Source: Reddybacter sp041277045
GTDB taxonomy: Bacteria > Pseudomonadota > Gammaproteobacteria > Pseudomonadales > Porticoccaceae
Direction of reading: 5' to 3'
DNA length: 64,000 nt
Assembly (NCBI GenBank): GCA_041277045.1
Contig: JBGFSY010000004.1
Location: 372,001 to 436,000 of the forward strand
Each line of letters starts with the position of its first letter. Position 1 is the stretch's first letter. Positions 46,611 through 56,565 of this stretch are shown here, one piece after another. The translations under genes and the position numbers were made by a program. The notes beneath the pieces are model-generated. The model was given only the letters and a program-made list of their open reading frames with translations. It ran no database searches and was not told the DNA's origin.

Positions 46611-46849
46611 CCACGGGAGGTGGGGTCGGGTCTTGCATCGCCACATTTTATCTCGTTGACACCTGCTTAAATATTAGGTGCTTTAAGTAAAGCGCTTAGG
46701 GGGGGCGCTCAACTTGATGAGGTTTATGTCAAATCTGACACCCCAGCCCCTTAATTATAAACAGTACTCGATCTGACAGCTCCCCTTCTATATTACTCGC
46801 CCCACCCTTATTACCTTGTCATTAAACAAGCTTGTTATCGGTGTTCACG
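46611..46849. other. non-coding gap after the HNH gene
   Basis: No gene seen. TTGTAAC (46606-46612) and GTTGACA (about 46655) could be ends of a worn attC but lack clear inner arms. Two similar strings, ATCTGACACCCC and ATCTGACAGCTCCCC, about 40 bases apart, hint at a degraded mobile-element end. Confidence 0.45.
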
Positions 46850-48441
46850 CTAGCCCTGGGGCCGAAAAGGTTTCAGGGTATAGGTCACGCAGGCAGCAAA
46901 CAAAAAAGCCGCACCGACAAAATAAAAGGCATCGTTGTAGGCCATGATCATGCTTTACCGGCGGGCTATAGCGTCGATGGTGTGAAGGGCTTGTTCTTGT
47001 GCCAGTGTGCTATTGGCACCGAGGTTTGAAAAATTATTTTTCAAACCTCTCAAGCGTTCGACCGTTGCCGGGTTGTAGAGGGAGATGTTTTCCACCACAT
47101 GGCTGGAGTGGAATTGCTGGCGAATGGATAAAATGGTGGCGAGAAAGGCAATGCCTACGGCACCGCCGAGGTTGCGGGTTAAGTTGTAGAGGCCTGAAGC
47201 AGAACCTCCCTGGGCCTGTTCAATACCGACAGTGGCCATTACGGCGAGGGGAATGGAGAGAAAGGGTTGGCCGATGCCGCGAATAAAGTTGGCAAGCAGC
47301 AGTTGGTCGTAGCCGGAGTCGGCGTTCATGTGAATATTAATGAGGCAGCTCCAGGCGAAAATTACGCAGCCAAAGGCGACCAGATGACGCAGGTCGACCT
47401 TCTTCATTAAGCGCACGATTAAGGGCACGGCGATTAATTGGGGGAAGCCAAACCACATCATAGTGACGCCAATTTGCAGGCGTTGTAGTCCTGTATTTGC
47501 GCGAGAAATAGTGGGGTAATAAAGATCGTGCCGTATAAGCCTAGGCCGAGAATGACGCCTGTCACATTGGCTATGCCGAAGTTCCAGCGGCCCAACAGGC
47601 TGACGTTAATAAAAGGGTTGGGGCCCCATAGCTGGCGATAGACAAAGATAAAAAAGCAGGTGCCGGCGAAGAGACTGCCATTAAGCACAGACTGCGATTC
47701 TAGCCAGTCGAGTCGATTGCCTTCTTCAAGAATAATAATCATCGTCCCGAGGGCAGCAGATAAGGTGAGAATACCGGCCCAGTCGGCTTCTTTAAGTATG
47801 GCCCATTTACTGCTGGACTGACTCAATCCCCAGGACAAAATCATGATCATCATAGTGGTGGGGATGACCTGCAGATAAAATATAGATTGCCAACCGTAGT
47901 TCTCGGTAAGGAAACCGCCGAGGGTGGGGCCAATTGAGGGGGCCTGGGTGGCGGTGAGGGAAAACATGGCAATGCCCAGAGGTTGTTTGCTGGGCGGTAA
48001 CAGGGTGAGGATGACGGTAAACGAAAGGGGAATAAAAGTGCCACCGGAAAAACCGGCAATGGTGCGAAACACCAGCATCGACTCTAAACTCCAGGCCATG
48101 GCACAACATAGAGTGGCGACTAGAAAAACACTGGAGGTGATGAGTACAAAGCGGCGCAGACCGACGACTTGCACCAGCCAACCGGTGAGGGGGATGACCA
48201 CCACTTCGGCGGTGAGGTAGGCGGTGGAGATAAATGAGCCCTCGTGCAAGGTTGCGCCGAGGGCGCCCTGAATACCTTTCAGCGAGGAGTTGGTGATCAT
48301 AATATTGAGCACGGCAATAAAAGCGCCGATAACACTGCCCCACACGGTAAACCAGGTTTTTAATGAAACATAGTCTTCATCAGCAGCGGGTGTTGCAGGG
48401 TTTATTTCTTCCTCTTCAAGGCTTGTCGCTGCATCACTCAT
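46850..48441 (-). pseudogene. second EmrB-like MFS drug exporter, broken
   Basis: Paralogue of the gene at 48490-50064, in the same orientation. ATG 48441 starts an intact first two-thirds (14-TM DHA2 family; STAYLTAEVVVIPLTGWL, TATQAPSIGPTLGGFL). A one-base loss near 47480 in QDYNACK shifts the frame; expected sequence resumes as MMWFGFPQLIAVPL. A TAA at 46955-46957 replaces the Glu of RRES in the paralogue; beyond it the frame stays open to TAG 46850. Two independent lesions make it a pseudogene from a tandem duplication. Confidence 0.9.
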
Positions 48442-48489
48442 AACTGCTTGTCGTTACTCATTATTATGTTTTTCATTTCAAGATTTTGC

Positions 48490-50064
48490 TTAGCCGGGCT
48501 TTTTCATCAGGGCAATAAAACCAAGGCTGACGATAAAGGCCGCACCCATAAAATAAAAACAGTCGTTGTAGGCCATGATGAAGCTCTCGCGCCGGGCGAT
48601 GGCATCGACAGCGAGAAGTGCTTGTTCCTGCGCCAGTATGGGGTCTGCGCCCAGGCCACCAAAATAATTGGCAAAGCCCTGCAAGCGCTCCATGGTGAAG
48701 GGGTTGTAGGCGCTGATATTTTCAACAATATGGTTGGAGTGAAACTGTTGGCGCAGTGACAAAAAGGTCGCCAGTGTGGCGATGCCAACGGCACCGCCCA
48801 AATTGCGCAGCACATTAAACAGGCCAGAGGCCGAGCCGACTTGTTCTTTTTCTATGCCGGCGGTGGCGATGACATTGAGTGGCACCATAATAAAAGGCAT
48901 GCCGAGGCCGCGGACAATATTCGGCCAGACCAGGTGGTCGTGGCCGTAGTCGGCGCTCATGTGAATGTTCAGCAGGCAGCTAAAACCAAAAATAAAGGCG
49001 CCGAAGGCCAGTAATATGCGGATGTCGATGTGGGGCATCAGCCGCAGCACAATGGGCACTACGATAAGTTGGGGCAGGCCAACCCACATCATCACCAAGC
49101 CTATTTGCATGGCGTTAAAGCCGTGCACCTGGGCGAGGAACATGGGCATGATAAAGACCGAGCCGTAGAGGCCAAGGCCGAGAATAATGCCCACCAGGTT
49201 GGAGAGCAGAAAGTTGCGGCGCTTTAGCAGGCGCAAGTTAATAAAAGGGTTTTTGCGCTTTAGCTCGATAGCAACAAAGGTGATTAAACAGGTCGCGGCG
49301 AGGAGGGCACCATTGAAAATAAAATCAGATTCCAGCCAGTCTTTACGATTGCCTTCCTCGAGCACAATAATCATCGCACCCAGACCCACTGCCATGGAGA
49401 GGATGCCAAACCAGTCGCCATTTTTGAGTAAGTTGAGTTGCGGTTTGGTTTTTTTAAGGCCTTGGAAGAGGATTAAAAACATAATGCCGGTGGGCACAAT
49501 CTGTAGATAAAACACCGACTGCCAGCCAAAGACTTCGGTTAAATAACCGCCGAGGGTAGGGCCGATAGAGGGTGCCTGCGTGGCGGTGAGGGCGAACATA
49601 CCCATACCGATCGCCTGCTTGCTAGGTGGCAGCAGGGTCAGGATAAGCATAAAAGAGAGGGGGATTAGTGTGCCACCAGCAAGGCCAGCCAGTGTTCTGA
49701 AAACCAGCATCGATTCGAGATTCCATGCCGAGGCGCAGAGCAGGGTGGTGAAGGCGAAAATGACGGTGTTGAAAAGCATGTAGGGGCGTAGGCCAAAGAC
49801 CATGGCCAGCCAGCCAGTAATGGGTATCACCACTACCTCGGCGGTGAGGTAGGCGGTGGAAATAAATGAGCCCTCTTCAAGTGTTGCCGAGAGCGCGCCC
49901 TGAATATCTTTCAGTGAGGCATTGGTAATGTGGATGTTGAGGACGGCAATAAAGGCGCCGAGCACGCCGCCGAACACGGTCAGCCAGGTGCCGATAGTAA
50001 GGGCTTCTTCCGCCTCGGTGACTGGTGGGACATCCTCAATAGTGGGGCTTGTAGAATTACTCAT
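48490..50064 (-). CDS. emrB: EmrB/QacA-type MFS drug exporter (DHA2)
   Basis: 524 residues, 14 hydrophobic segments. DHA2 motifs include VLNIHITNASLKDIQGALSA near the first helix, GLAGGTLIPLSF, and ATQAPSIGPTLGGYLTE (motif C). It would export toxic compounds through the EmrA adaptor (next gene upstream in the operon) and an outer-membrane channel not encoded here. Order emrA-emrB-broken emrB on the minus strand suggests one transcript. Confidence 0.92.
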   Translation of the reverse strand: MSNSTSPTIEDVPPVTEAEEALTIGTWLTVFGGVLGAFIAVLNIHITNASLKDIQGALSATLEEGSFISTAYLTAEVVVIPITGWLAMVFGLRPYMLFNTVIFAFTTLLCASAWNLESMLVFRTLAGLAGGTLIPLSFMLILTLLPPSKQAIGMGMFALTATQAPSIGPTLGGYLTEVFGWQSVFYLQIVPTGIMFLILFQGLKKTKPQLNLLKNGDWFGILSMAVGLGAMIIVLEEGNRKDWLESDFIFNGALLAATCLITFVAIELKRKNPFINLRLLKRRNFLLSNLVGIILGLGLYGSVFIMPMFLAQVHGFNAMQIGLVMMWVGLPQLIVVPIVLRLMPHIDIRILLAFGAFIFGFSCLLNIHMSADYGHDHLVWPNIVRGLGMPFIMVPLNVIATAGIEKEQVGSASGLFNVLRNLGGAVGIATLATFLSLRQQFHSNHIVENISAYNPFTMERLQGFANYFGGLGADPILAQEQALLAVDAIARRESFIMAYNDCFYFMGAAFIVSLGFIALMKKPG

Positions 50065-50130
50065 TGTGGTCGTCCGTATTCGCCCCGCCTGGCAGCGGAC
50101 ACACTATTGATGCGGATTGATTAGCCGTTA

Positions 50131-51225
50131 TTATTCTGAAAGTGCGACGCTGGATACGCTTTTAACAGCAGATTTTTTACCCGCCATGGCCTCTGTATTG
50201 GCGCTGGGTCGCGTATCAATTTTAGCCAGCACAGACATACCGGGACGCAGTAATTTGACGGTGGGGCTGTTTTGGTCGAGGAGGATTTTCACCGGCACAC
50301 GCTGCACAATTTTGGTGAAATTGCCGGTGGCGTTATCGGGTGGTAGCAGGCTGAACTCGGCACCACTGGCGGGTGACAGGCTTTCGATAACACCTTCAAT
50401 GATTTGCTCGGGGAAGGCATCGATTACGACAAGCGCCCTTTGCCCCGGCACCATGCCATTGAGTTGGGTCTCTTTAAAGTTGGCACTAACCCAAACATGG
50501 TCGAGGGAGACAATGGCCATTTTACGCGCGCCCACATGAATATATTCGCCACTTTCTACATGCTTGGCGCCAATGACACCGTCGCGAGGGGCGCGAATGT
50601 CAGACAGGTAGAGAGCAATTTTGGTGAGCTTTACGTCGGCTTCAGCGCGGGCCTGCTCGGCACTGATCTCGGCCTTTTCAGCGGTCAGTACATCCAGCTG
50701 AGCAATGGCTGCACTGACATTGGCCTTGGTGCGTGTCAGCTCTGCTTCTGCACTACTGACATCGGTGAGGTCATGGTCATAGCGCTGCTTTTCAGCATAG
50801 CCTTTGTCTTTCAGGGTTTTGGATCGACCCAGATCAAGATTGGCGCGCTTTACTTGCGCTTCGGCAGCTTTAACTTCGGCGCGGTTGGCGGCAATGTTGG
50901 CTTTTTGCAGGCTGGCTTGTGTATCTACCCGGGCCAGGCTGGCCTGGGCTTCAAGGACATCGGCTTCAGCGCGGGCAACCTTAGCATCGAAAATGGGCTT
51001 ATACATGGAAATTAGAATATCGCCCGCTTTTACCTGCTCATTGGCACTGACATTGACTTTATCGACAATACCGGCAACTTTGGCGCTGATGACGGTGATA
51101 TCACTGCGGGTATAGGCGTTGTCGGTTGACTGCCAATGGCGCCCTTCAAACCACCACTCTTTTGCCCAAAGGCCTCCAAAAATAATGCCGACTGCAAGAA
51201 CACCGAGAAGAATGGTTTTACGCAT
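50131..51225 (-). CDS. emrA: EmrA-type HlyD-family membrane fusion protein
   Basis: 364 residues from ATG 51225, with AGGTG about nine bases upstream; a GTG at 51237 is less likely. An N-terminal membrane anchor (TILLGVLAVGIIFGGLWA) is followed by the split lipoyl/barrel domains (STDNAYTRSDITVISAKVAG, ESGEYIHVGARKMAIV) around an Ala-rich alpha-hairpin coiled coil. It links EmrB to the outer membrane. First gene of the emr operon and divergent from the TetR gene, its likely regulator. Confidence 0.92.
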   Translation of the reverse strand: MRKTILLGVLAVGIIFGGLWAKEWWFEGRHWQSTDNAYTRSDITVISAKVAGIVDKVNVSANEQVKAGDILISMYKPIFDAKVARAEADVLEAQASLARVDTQASLQKANIAANRAEVKAAEAQVKRANLDLGRSKTLKDKGYAEKQRYDHDLTDVSSAEAELTRTKANVSAAIAQLDVLTAEKAEISAEQARAEADVKLTKIALYLSDIRAPRDGVIGAKHVESGEYIHVGARKMAIVSLDHVWVSANFKETQLNGMVPGQRALVVIDAFPEQIIEGVIESLSPASGAEFSLLPPDNATGNFTKIVQRVPVKILLDQNSPTVKLLRPGMSVLAKIDTRPSANTEAMAGKKSAVKSVSSVALSE

Positions 51226-51600
51226 TGTGTTTATCACCTGGTCAATTTTGGCAAGTGCTACTCCAACAGTCTCTGCCGGCTAATTAGCTTCGATGGGCTG
51301 AGTTATTGAGGGACCTATAGCCTGCTGTGTATTGCTTTTGTTGCGACAAAATCCATTTTGGCTGTGAAAATAACACTTGATTTGGTCCGGTACTCAGCCG
51401 TACCCTAGCACCGAGCCCCACTTTGTGCAAGCTGTTGACACAATAGAGCAACATTTGCAGTGAATGTAATAGATTGTGTTGCAGGGCATTTTTATACCCT
51501 CGTGTTGATATAAAATGCCCTTTTTTAATCAGCTAGCAGACCTTACTGCATATGGCACTGGGCCTGGCTGTTGAATAACGATTGGGAAATTTTTTTAGTG
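51226..51600. promoter_or_regulatory. emrA-tetR divergent control region
   Basis: About 375 bases without a gene. Candidate operator-like inverted pairs: ACACAAT (51438-51444) with ATTGTGT (51474-51480), and GCAACA (51449-51454) with TGTTGC (51477-51482), both around ACATTTGCAGTGAATGT. TTGACA occurs at 51435-51440, without a well-spaced -10. A terminator-like hairpin follows at 51484-51526. Confidence 0.5.
51484..51526 (+). terminator. rho-independent terminator-like hairpin in the tetR leader
   Basis: GGGCATTTTTATA (51484-51496) pairs with TATAAAATGCCC (51509-51520) with one bulged T, directly followed by six T (51521-51526). It points along the plus strand, yet no plus-strand gene lies upstream, so it may act as an attenuator of tetR or a small-RNA terminator. 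Confidence 0.75.
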
Positions 51601-52212
51601 ATGGCGAAAACGGAAAAAACGACTGAACAGGTGCGCCGAGATACGATTTTGCAGGCGGGTGTTGAGGTCTTCCTTGAATGCGGTTATGTCGGTGCCAGTG
51701 TCGATGAGATTGTGCGTCGCGCCGGTGGCTCAAAACGCACGGTTTACAAGTACTTTGGCAACAAAGAAGAGTTGTTCGCTGCGATTATCGCCAGTCTTGC
51801 CGCGCAAATGCTGTCACCCCTCAGTACTGCAATTGATGGTGATAGTAAGTTGCAAGAAACCCTCGAGAAACTGGGTAAAGCTTATTTGGATGTCCTATTG
51901 CGCGAGGACACCCTGGCTATTTTTCGCACCGTTGTTTCGGAGGGGCTGCGCTTTCCCGAGCTGGCGAAGACCTTCTTCCTTAATGGCCCTAATGCAGCGG
52001 TAGCACGACTATCGGGCTATCTTGAGCAACAGGTCGACAATGGCAGCCTTAAACTTGACGATACCCACGCAGCAGCACGGCAATATTTCGGCATGATTCG
52101 TTCCGACTTACATATGCGTGCAGCACTGGGGCTGGAGCTTCCCCCAGAAGATGAAATAAATCGGGAAGTGAATAGGGCGGTCTTAATGTTTGTGCGCGAG
52201 TACAGTGCTTAG
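51601..52212 (+). CDS. TetR-family transcriptional regulator
   Basis: 203 residues from ATG 51601; TTG 51571 and GTG 51598 are alternatives. The N-terminal HTH is typical: ILQAGVEVFLECGYVGASVD, then EIVRRAGGSKRTVYKYFGNKEELF. The C-terminal ligand domain is of the AefR/AcrR type. Divergent placement beside emrA-emrB suggests it represses the efflux operon and itself (inference). Confidence 0.9.
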   Translation: MAKTEKTTEQVRRDTILQAGVEVFLECGYVGASVDEIVRRAGGSKRTVYKYFGNKEELFAAIIASLAAQMLSPLSTAIDGDSKLQETLEKLGKAYLDVLLREDTLAIFRTVVSEGLRFPELAKTFFLNGPNAAVARLSGYLEQQVDNGSLKLDDTHAAARQYFGMIRSDLHMRAALGLELPPEDEINREVNRAVLMFVREYSA

Positions 52213-52215
52213 GGG

Positions 52216-52968
52216 CTAATCCTTGAGTTCAAAATCGACAATAACGGGCAGGTGGTCACTCGCCACCCGGGCCAGCTGATGACGGCAGGGAGCTGCGGAT
52301 ATAGTGTGTAAACCACCCCGGTAATAAATTCTGTCGAGGCCGCCACGAGGTGCAAAAGAAGGGTAGGTCTTGATGGGCCGCGTGCGTATTCGGGTTTCTT
52401 TGTCAGTGGCACACTGTAGTGCCATACCCTCAACGAATAGTGCCCTCAAGCGTGATAGCCAGTCATTAAAGTCACCACCAACGATGCACGCTGCGTTCGG
52501 ATCAATTTCAGTAAATTCCTTACAGCGCATCAACATACCTGACTGGCGTTGACGCTCAAGGGGTGAAAGGCCCAGATGAAGGTTGAATACATCGAGGTGA
52601 GTTGAGCCCCCGGTGGCCGTTGGTATTTCTATGGCGGTGTGCTGGCAGCCCCGTCGTTTACGATCACCGATGGTTAAATCGATATTGCGTTCCCGTGTAA
52701 TGGGGTAGCGGCTCAAGGTGGCATTGCCATAGCGGCCTTTGCGTAAGCTGACATTATGGCCGGCGGCATAATGTGCGAACCCGAGTTCCCCGGCAATTTC
52801 CCGGGCCATATCCTGTTCTCTGGAGCGTGGTGCGCCCTCGTCAACTTCCTGTAATAAAACAATATCCGCATCGTGATCGCCGAGTATTTTGATGATTCGT
52901 TCGGGCTGATAGCGCCGATCAAGACCAATCGCGCGGTGGATATTGTAGGTGATAATACGCAGTTTCAT
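52216..52968 (-). CDS. endonuclease/exonuclease/phosphatase (EEP) family protein
   Basis: 250 residues. EEP motifs: ITYNIHRAIGLD, VLLQEVDEG (metal Glu), NLHLGLSPLERQRQ, VGGDFNDW (Asp/Asn pair) and VASDHLPVIVDF (general-base His with Asp). These form a Mg-dependent phosphodiesterase site; substrates in the family range from DNA to lipids. No signal peptide. It ends 3 bases from the convergent TetR gene. Confidence 0.87.
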   Translation of the reverse strand: MKLRIITYNIHRAIGLDRRYQPERIIKILGDHDADIVLLQEVDEGAPRSREQDMAREIAGELGFAHYAAGHNVSLRKGRYGNATLSRYPITRERNIDLTIGDRKRRGCQHTAIEIPTATGGSTHLDVFNLHLGLSPLERQRQSGMLMRCKEFTEIDPNAACIVGGDFNDWLSRLRALFVEGMALQCATDKETRIRTRPIKTYPSFAPRGGLDRIYYRGGLHTISAAPCRHQLARVASDHLPVIVDFELKD

Positions 52969-53163
52969 TGCAGCAAGCCCATGGCGAAGTCCCTTGCAGA
53001 TAGGGTGATTTTATCATTCATCAGGGGATTTATCGTATAAATAAAAGGCCGTCGGTGGAGAGAACAGAGTCTAGAAATTGACTGGAAGATGATAGAAAGG
53101 GCTTTGCATGGAGGTGTGGATATAGTTTGATGTACTGGTGGGTTAGTCATTACTTCGAAGCGC

Positions 53164-53934
53164 TTAACCTGCAGAGTAACCCGCATCAATCACCAGCTCA
53201 GAACCGGTCATATATTTTGACTCGTCGGATGCAAGAAATAACACGCCATTAGCAATATCGTTGGGCTCGCCCAACTCACCGAGGGGTGACATGGCCTCGA
53301 AGCGTTGTTTGACCTTTTCCGAGCCACCGTATTTTTTAATGGTCGCCTCAACGCCGGGCGTGCGAATAACCCCGGGGTGAACAGAATTAATACGCACCTT
53401 GTTTTTTAACTGAGCAAACTCAACGGCCGCTGCCTTGGTGAGCATTTTTACGCCACCCTTGGCGGCGCAATAGGCCGCCGATTTGTCGAGGCCAATAATA
53501 CCGGCAATCGATGAGATGTTAATAATCGAGCCGCCGCCCGATTGCTCCATCGCGTCGGCGCCGTATTTAACACCGAGAAAAACGCCATCGAGGGCAATGC
53601 TATTTTGCCACTGCCAGTCTTTTAATGTGGTGTCTTTTATCGACTTGGCAATAATCACCGCCGCATTATTTACCAGTACGTCGAGCTGGCCGTAGGTTTC
53701 GACAGCGGCGGCGATCACCGTCTGCCACTCTTCGTCACTCGACACGTCATGGTGCAAATAACTGGCTTCGCCGCCGGCTTGTTTAATGAGTTCAACGGTT
53801 TCGTTGCCGCTCCTGTCTTCCCAGTCGGTGACCATCACTTTGGCGCCTTCCTCGGCCAGGCGCAGTGCTGTCGCTCGCCCAAGGCCAGATGCTGCGCCGG
53901 TAATTAGCGCCACCTTTCCCTCTACTCGTCCCAT
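53164..53934 (-). CDS. SDR-family oxidoreductase
   Basis: 256 residues, classical short-chain dehydrogenase. NAD(P)-binding TGAASGLG, an acidic residue after the second strand (VTDWEDR, suggesting NAD), NNAA, catalytic Ser in NISSIAG and YCAAK with Tyr and Lys. Last gene of a minus-strand cluster with enoyl-CoA hydratase 31 bases upstream, so a 3-hydroxyacyl-CoA or alcohol dehydrogenase role in the same pathway is plausible. Confidence 0.9.
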   Translation of the reverse strand: MGRVEGKVALITGAASGLGRATALRLAEEGAKVMVTDWEDRSGNETVELIKQAGGEASYLHHDVSSDEEWQTVIAAAVETYGQLDVLVNNAAVIIAKSIKDTTLKDWQWQNSIALDGVFLGVKYGADAMEQSGGGSIINISSIAGIIGLDKSAAYCAAKGGVKMLTKAAAVEFAQLKNKVRINSVHPGVIRTPGVEATIKKYGGSEKVKQRFEAMSPLGELGEPNDIANGVLFLASDESKYMTGSELVIDAGYSAG

Positions 53935-53965
53935 GTTTATCCTCTTAATTTATTAAGTTTTAATT

Positions 53966-54787
53966 TTATTTTCCCGAGAAATTTGGTGCGCGTTTTTGCA
54001 GAAAGTGAGAAACACCTTCTTTAAAATCTTCACTGGCGATACTCGCTTTCATTTCAGTGTGGGCCATATCCAGGGCTGTATCGAGGTCTTGAAAGAGCGA
54101 TTCCCACAACTGCTGTTTAATAATTCGCATGGAGCGGGGCGAATTGTTGTTGGCCATGTCGTGGGCGATTGCCATGGCATTTTCGAGGAAGTCCTCCTGG
54201 GGCAGTACGCGATTGACCACGCCCAAGTCCTTGGCCTCTGTGCCGTCAAACACTCGGCCGGTGAGCCAGACATCCATGGCGTTGCCAAAACCGGCAATGC
54301 GGGGCAGCAACCAGGAGCCGCCGTATTCGGTGATCAGGCCGCGTTTGACAAAGGCCGAGGTGAATTTGGCATCGGCAGCGGCAATGCGCATATCACAAAA
54401 CAGCGTTAATACCAGGCTGATACCGGCACAGGGGCCGTTAATGGCGGCGATAATGGGCTTGGGTACAGCGGGAAAGTAGGAGTAGGCCTGCTTGAAATCG
54501 GGGCGCACATCCTGGGGTGTAGGCTTCGGTTTATCTTCTTTATCGGCCTTTGTGCCACCACCGTCACCGAGGTCTTGCAGTACACTCATATCAGCACCGG
54601 CAGAAAAGCCTCGGCCCGCACCGGTCATCACAATGACGTTAACATTGTCATCTTCGGCGGCGGTCATCATCGCATCCTGAATTTCTTCAGCCATGCGCGT
54701 GGTCCAGGCATTGAGCTTGTCGGGTCGGTTGAGCATGATCACGGCAACCTTGCCGTCGACATGGTAGAGCGTTTCACGGTATTCCAT
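53966..54787 (-). CDS. enoyl-CoA hydratase/isomerase family protein
   Basis: 273 residues, crotonase fold. Oxyanion-hole segments GRGFSAGADMSVL and NGPCAGISLVLTLFCDMR; the second catalytic region is GLITEYGGSWLLPRIAG, with Glu present, unlike the paralogue at 6322. A 20-residue Asp/Lys-rich insertion follows the first segment. Grouped with the SDR and, upstream, nudC. Confidence 0.87.
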   Translation of the reverse strand: MEYRETLYHVDGKVAVIMLNRPDKLNAWTTRMAEEIQDAMMTAAEDDNVNVIVMTGAGRGFSAGADMSVLQDLGDGGGTKADKEDKPKPTPQDVRPDFKQAYSYFPAVPKPIIAAINGPCAGISLVLTLFCDMRIAAADAKFTSAFVKRGLITEYGGSWLLPRIAGFGNAMDVWLTGRVFDGTEAKDLGVVNRVLPQEDFLENAMAIAHDMANNNSPRSMRIIKQQLWESLFQDLDTALDMAHTEMKASIASEDFKEGVSHFLQKRAPNFSGK

Positions 54788-54847
54788 TTTGTAATCCTAA
54801 TTTTACCCCTGTAGGGGCTTATTATTTTAAGTCGTTTTTTCTGGTCG

Positions 54848-55771
54848 TTAATCCATTTCGGCAAAAGCTTTTATTAATTGAAAGCCGATGGCCATGGGTG
54901 GGGGTAATAAAACGCCCTGGTCGGTGGCGCCGTTGAGCACTTCGCGTAAGACGCTGCGCGATACCCAGCGGGCCTCTTCCAGCTCTAAGCCGTCGATGGT
55001 GATTTCTTCGCTCTCAGCTTCTGCAAAGCAGCCGATCATTAAGGATGAGGGCCAGGGCCAGGGTTGGGTCGAGTGGTAGCTAACGTCACCGACTTTAATG
55101 CCGGCCTCTTCCATAATTTCGCGGCGTACGGCCTCTTCGATATTTTCACCCGGCTCGACAAAACCCGCGAGGCAGGAATACATGTGCTGGGGAAACATCG
55201 CCTGACGGCCTACCAGACATTGATCACCGCGCACGGCGAGCATAATGACTACAGGGTCGGTGCGCGGGAAGTGTTCGGTGTTACAGGTGTCGTCACTGCA
55301 TTTGCGCATATAGCCGGCATCGCGCATTTCGGTTTTCTGGCCACAAACGGCACAGAAGCCGTGGCGTGCATTCCAGTCAAGAATGGCTTTGGCGGTACCC
55401 AGCGTGGAGGGATCACCGAGGGGCAATTGCAGGGCGATGGAGCGTAAGTCCATAAAACGCCCGACCTGAATAAAGGGTTCGCTTTTGTTGGCCTCTTCAA
55501 ACACGGTGACATCAATGGCGAAGTGGGCGATACCGTCGCCATCATTGCCGAGGAAGATAGTCGGCACACCGCTGGATAAATAGTCTGCGAGATCAACCGG
55601 TGACAGCCAGCCGATGCCATCGCGGCGACGGGTGACGAGTGGCTGTTGCTTCCACAGGGGCACGATGCGCGTGGCGGGGTCGGCCAGCTGGGTGCTCAAC
55701 CATTCGGCGTTAGTGCGCAAGTGGCTCGCTCTATCGAGGGGGCCGCCGGCAAAGGTGTGGACGTCAGACAT
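54848..55771 (-). CDS. nudC: NAD(H) pyrophosphatase / RNA decapping hydrolase NudC
   Basis: 307 residues. Zinc-binding CAVCG and CSDDTC, the Nudix box GFVEPGENIEEAVRREIMEE and the NudC-specific TQPWPWPSSLM (SQPWPFPxS type) are all visible. NudC hydrolyses NADH and removes NAD caps from RNA. It lies between gloC and the enoyl-CoA hydratase with gaps near 60 bases. Confidence 0.95.
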   Translation of the reverse strand: MSDVHTFAGGPLDRASHLRTNAEWLSTQLADPATRIVPLWKQQPLVTRRRDGIGWLSPVDLADYLSSGVPTIFLGNDGDGIAHFAIDVTVFEEANKSEPFIQVGRFMDLRSIALQLPLGDPSTLGTAKAILDWNARHGFCAVCGQKTEMRDAGYMRKCSDDTCNTEHFPRTDPVVIMLAVRGDQCLVGRQAMFPQHMYSCLAGFVEPGENIEEAVRREIMEEAGIKVGDVSYHSTQPWPWPSSLMIGCFAEAESEEITIDGLELEEARWVSRSVLREVLNGATDQGVLLPPPMAIGFQLIKAFAEMD

Positions 55772-55835
55772 GGGTTTTCCTTTTTATTGATCGAATAGGG
55801 GGATGAAAAACTGGTGTGTCTTCAAAATTGGCTGC

Positions 55836-56483
55836 TTACATGCGGTCGGAGACAAAGCCGTTGGTCTGGCGCTCTTCGCCGAAAGTCGACATGGGGCCGT
55901 GGCCGGGAATAAAGCTGACGTCATTGCCCAGAGGCCAAAGCTTTTCTCGAATAGAGCTAATTAAGGTGTCAAAGTCGCCCTTGGGGAAGTCGGTGCGGCC
56001 AATGGAGCCTTGAAATAGCACATCGCCGACAATCGCCAGGCGTGCTTTGGCATCGAAAAAAACCAGATGACCGGGGGTGTGGCCGGGGCAGTGAATGACC
56101 TCGATAGTCTGATTGCCTACGGTGAGGGTATCGCCATCGTCGAGCCAGCGGTCGGGGGTGAAGGTGCGGTAAGTTTGGTCGTCGCCCAGACCGAACATTT
56201 TGCCCTGTTCGGGGAGGTTGTCGATCCAGAACTGCTCGTCTTTATGGGGCCCTTCGATGGGGATGTTTTTTTGTTCGGCAAGATCAGCCACCGCACCGGC
56301 ATGATCCATATGGGCGTGAGTCACCAGTATTTTTTCGAGAGTCACGCCATTGGCGGCGATGGCTTGCTCGATGCGTTCGATGTCACCACCGGGGTCGACG
56401 ACGGCAGCGCGCAGGGTTTCTTCACACCACATCAGGGTGCAGTTTTGTTGAAAGGGAGTGACGGGAATGATGGCGAACTTCAT
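55836..56483 (-). CDS. gloC: metallo-beta-lactamase fold hydrolase, GloC (YcbL)-type
   Basis: 215 residues, starting MKFAIIPVTPFQQNCTLMW as in YcbL. The THAHMDHAG metal motif, later HCPGHTPGH, GDVLFQGSIGRTD and PGHGP complete the binuclear site. This branch is a short type II glyoxalase that hydrolyses S-lactoylglutathione. Confidence 0.9.
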   Translation of the reverse strand: MKFAIIPVTPFQQNCTLMWCEETLRAAVVDPGGDIERIEQAIAANGVTLEKILVTHAHMDHAGAVADLAEQKNIPIEGPHKDEQFWIDNLPEQGKMFGLGDDQTYRTFTPDRWLDDGDTLTVGNQTIEVIHCPGHTPGHLVFFDAKARLAIVGDVLFQGSIGRTDFPKGDFDTLISSIREKLWPLGNDVSFIPGHGPMSTFGEERQTNGFVSDRM

Positions 56484-56565
56484 GGATTTTTCCGTGTAAT
56501 AAAAGGCGTTGGTTAAAGGGCTTGTTTAGCGTACTTAATAAGGTTTTTGGCACCAATCGTTACGT

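Noticed and set aside
46606..46661. An attC closing the HNH cassette
   Set aside because: End motifs are loosely right, but inner arms do not pair.
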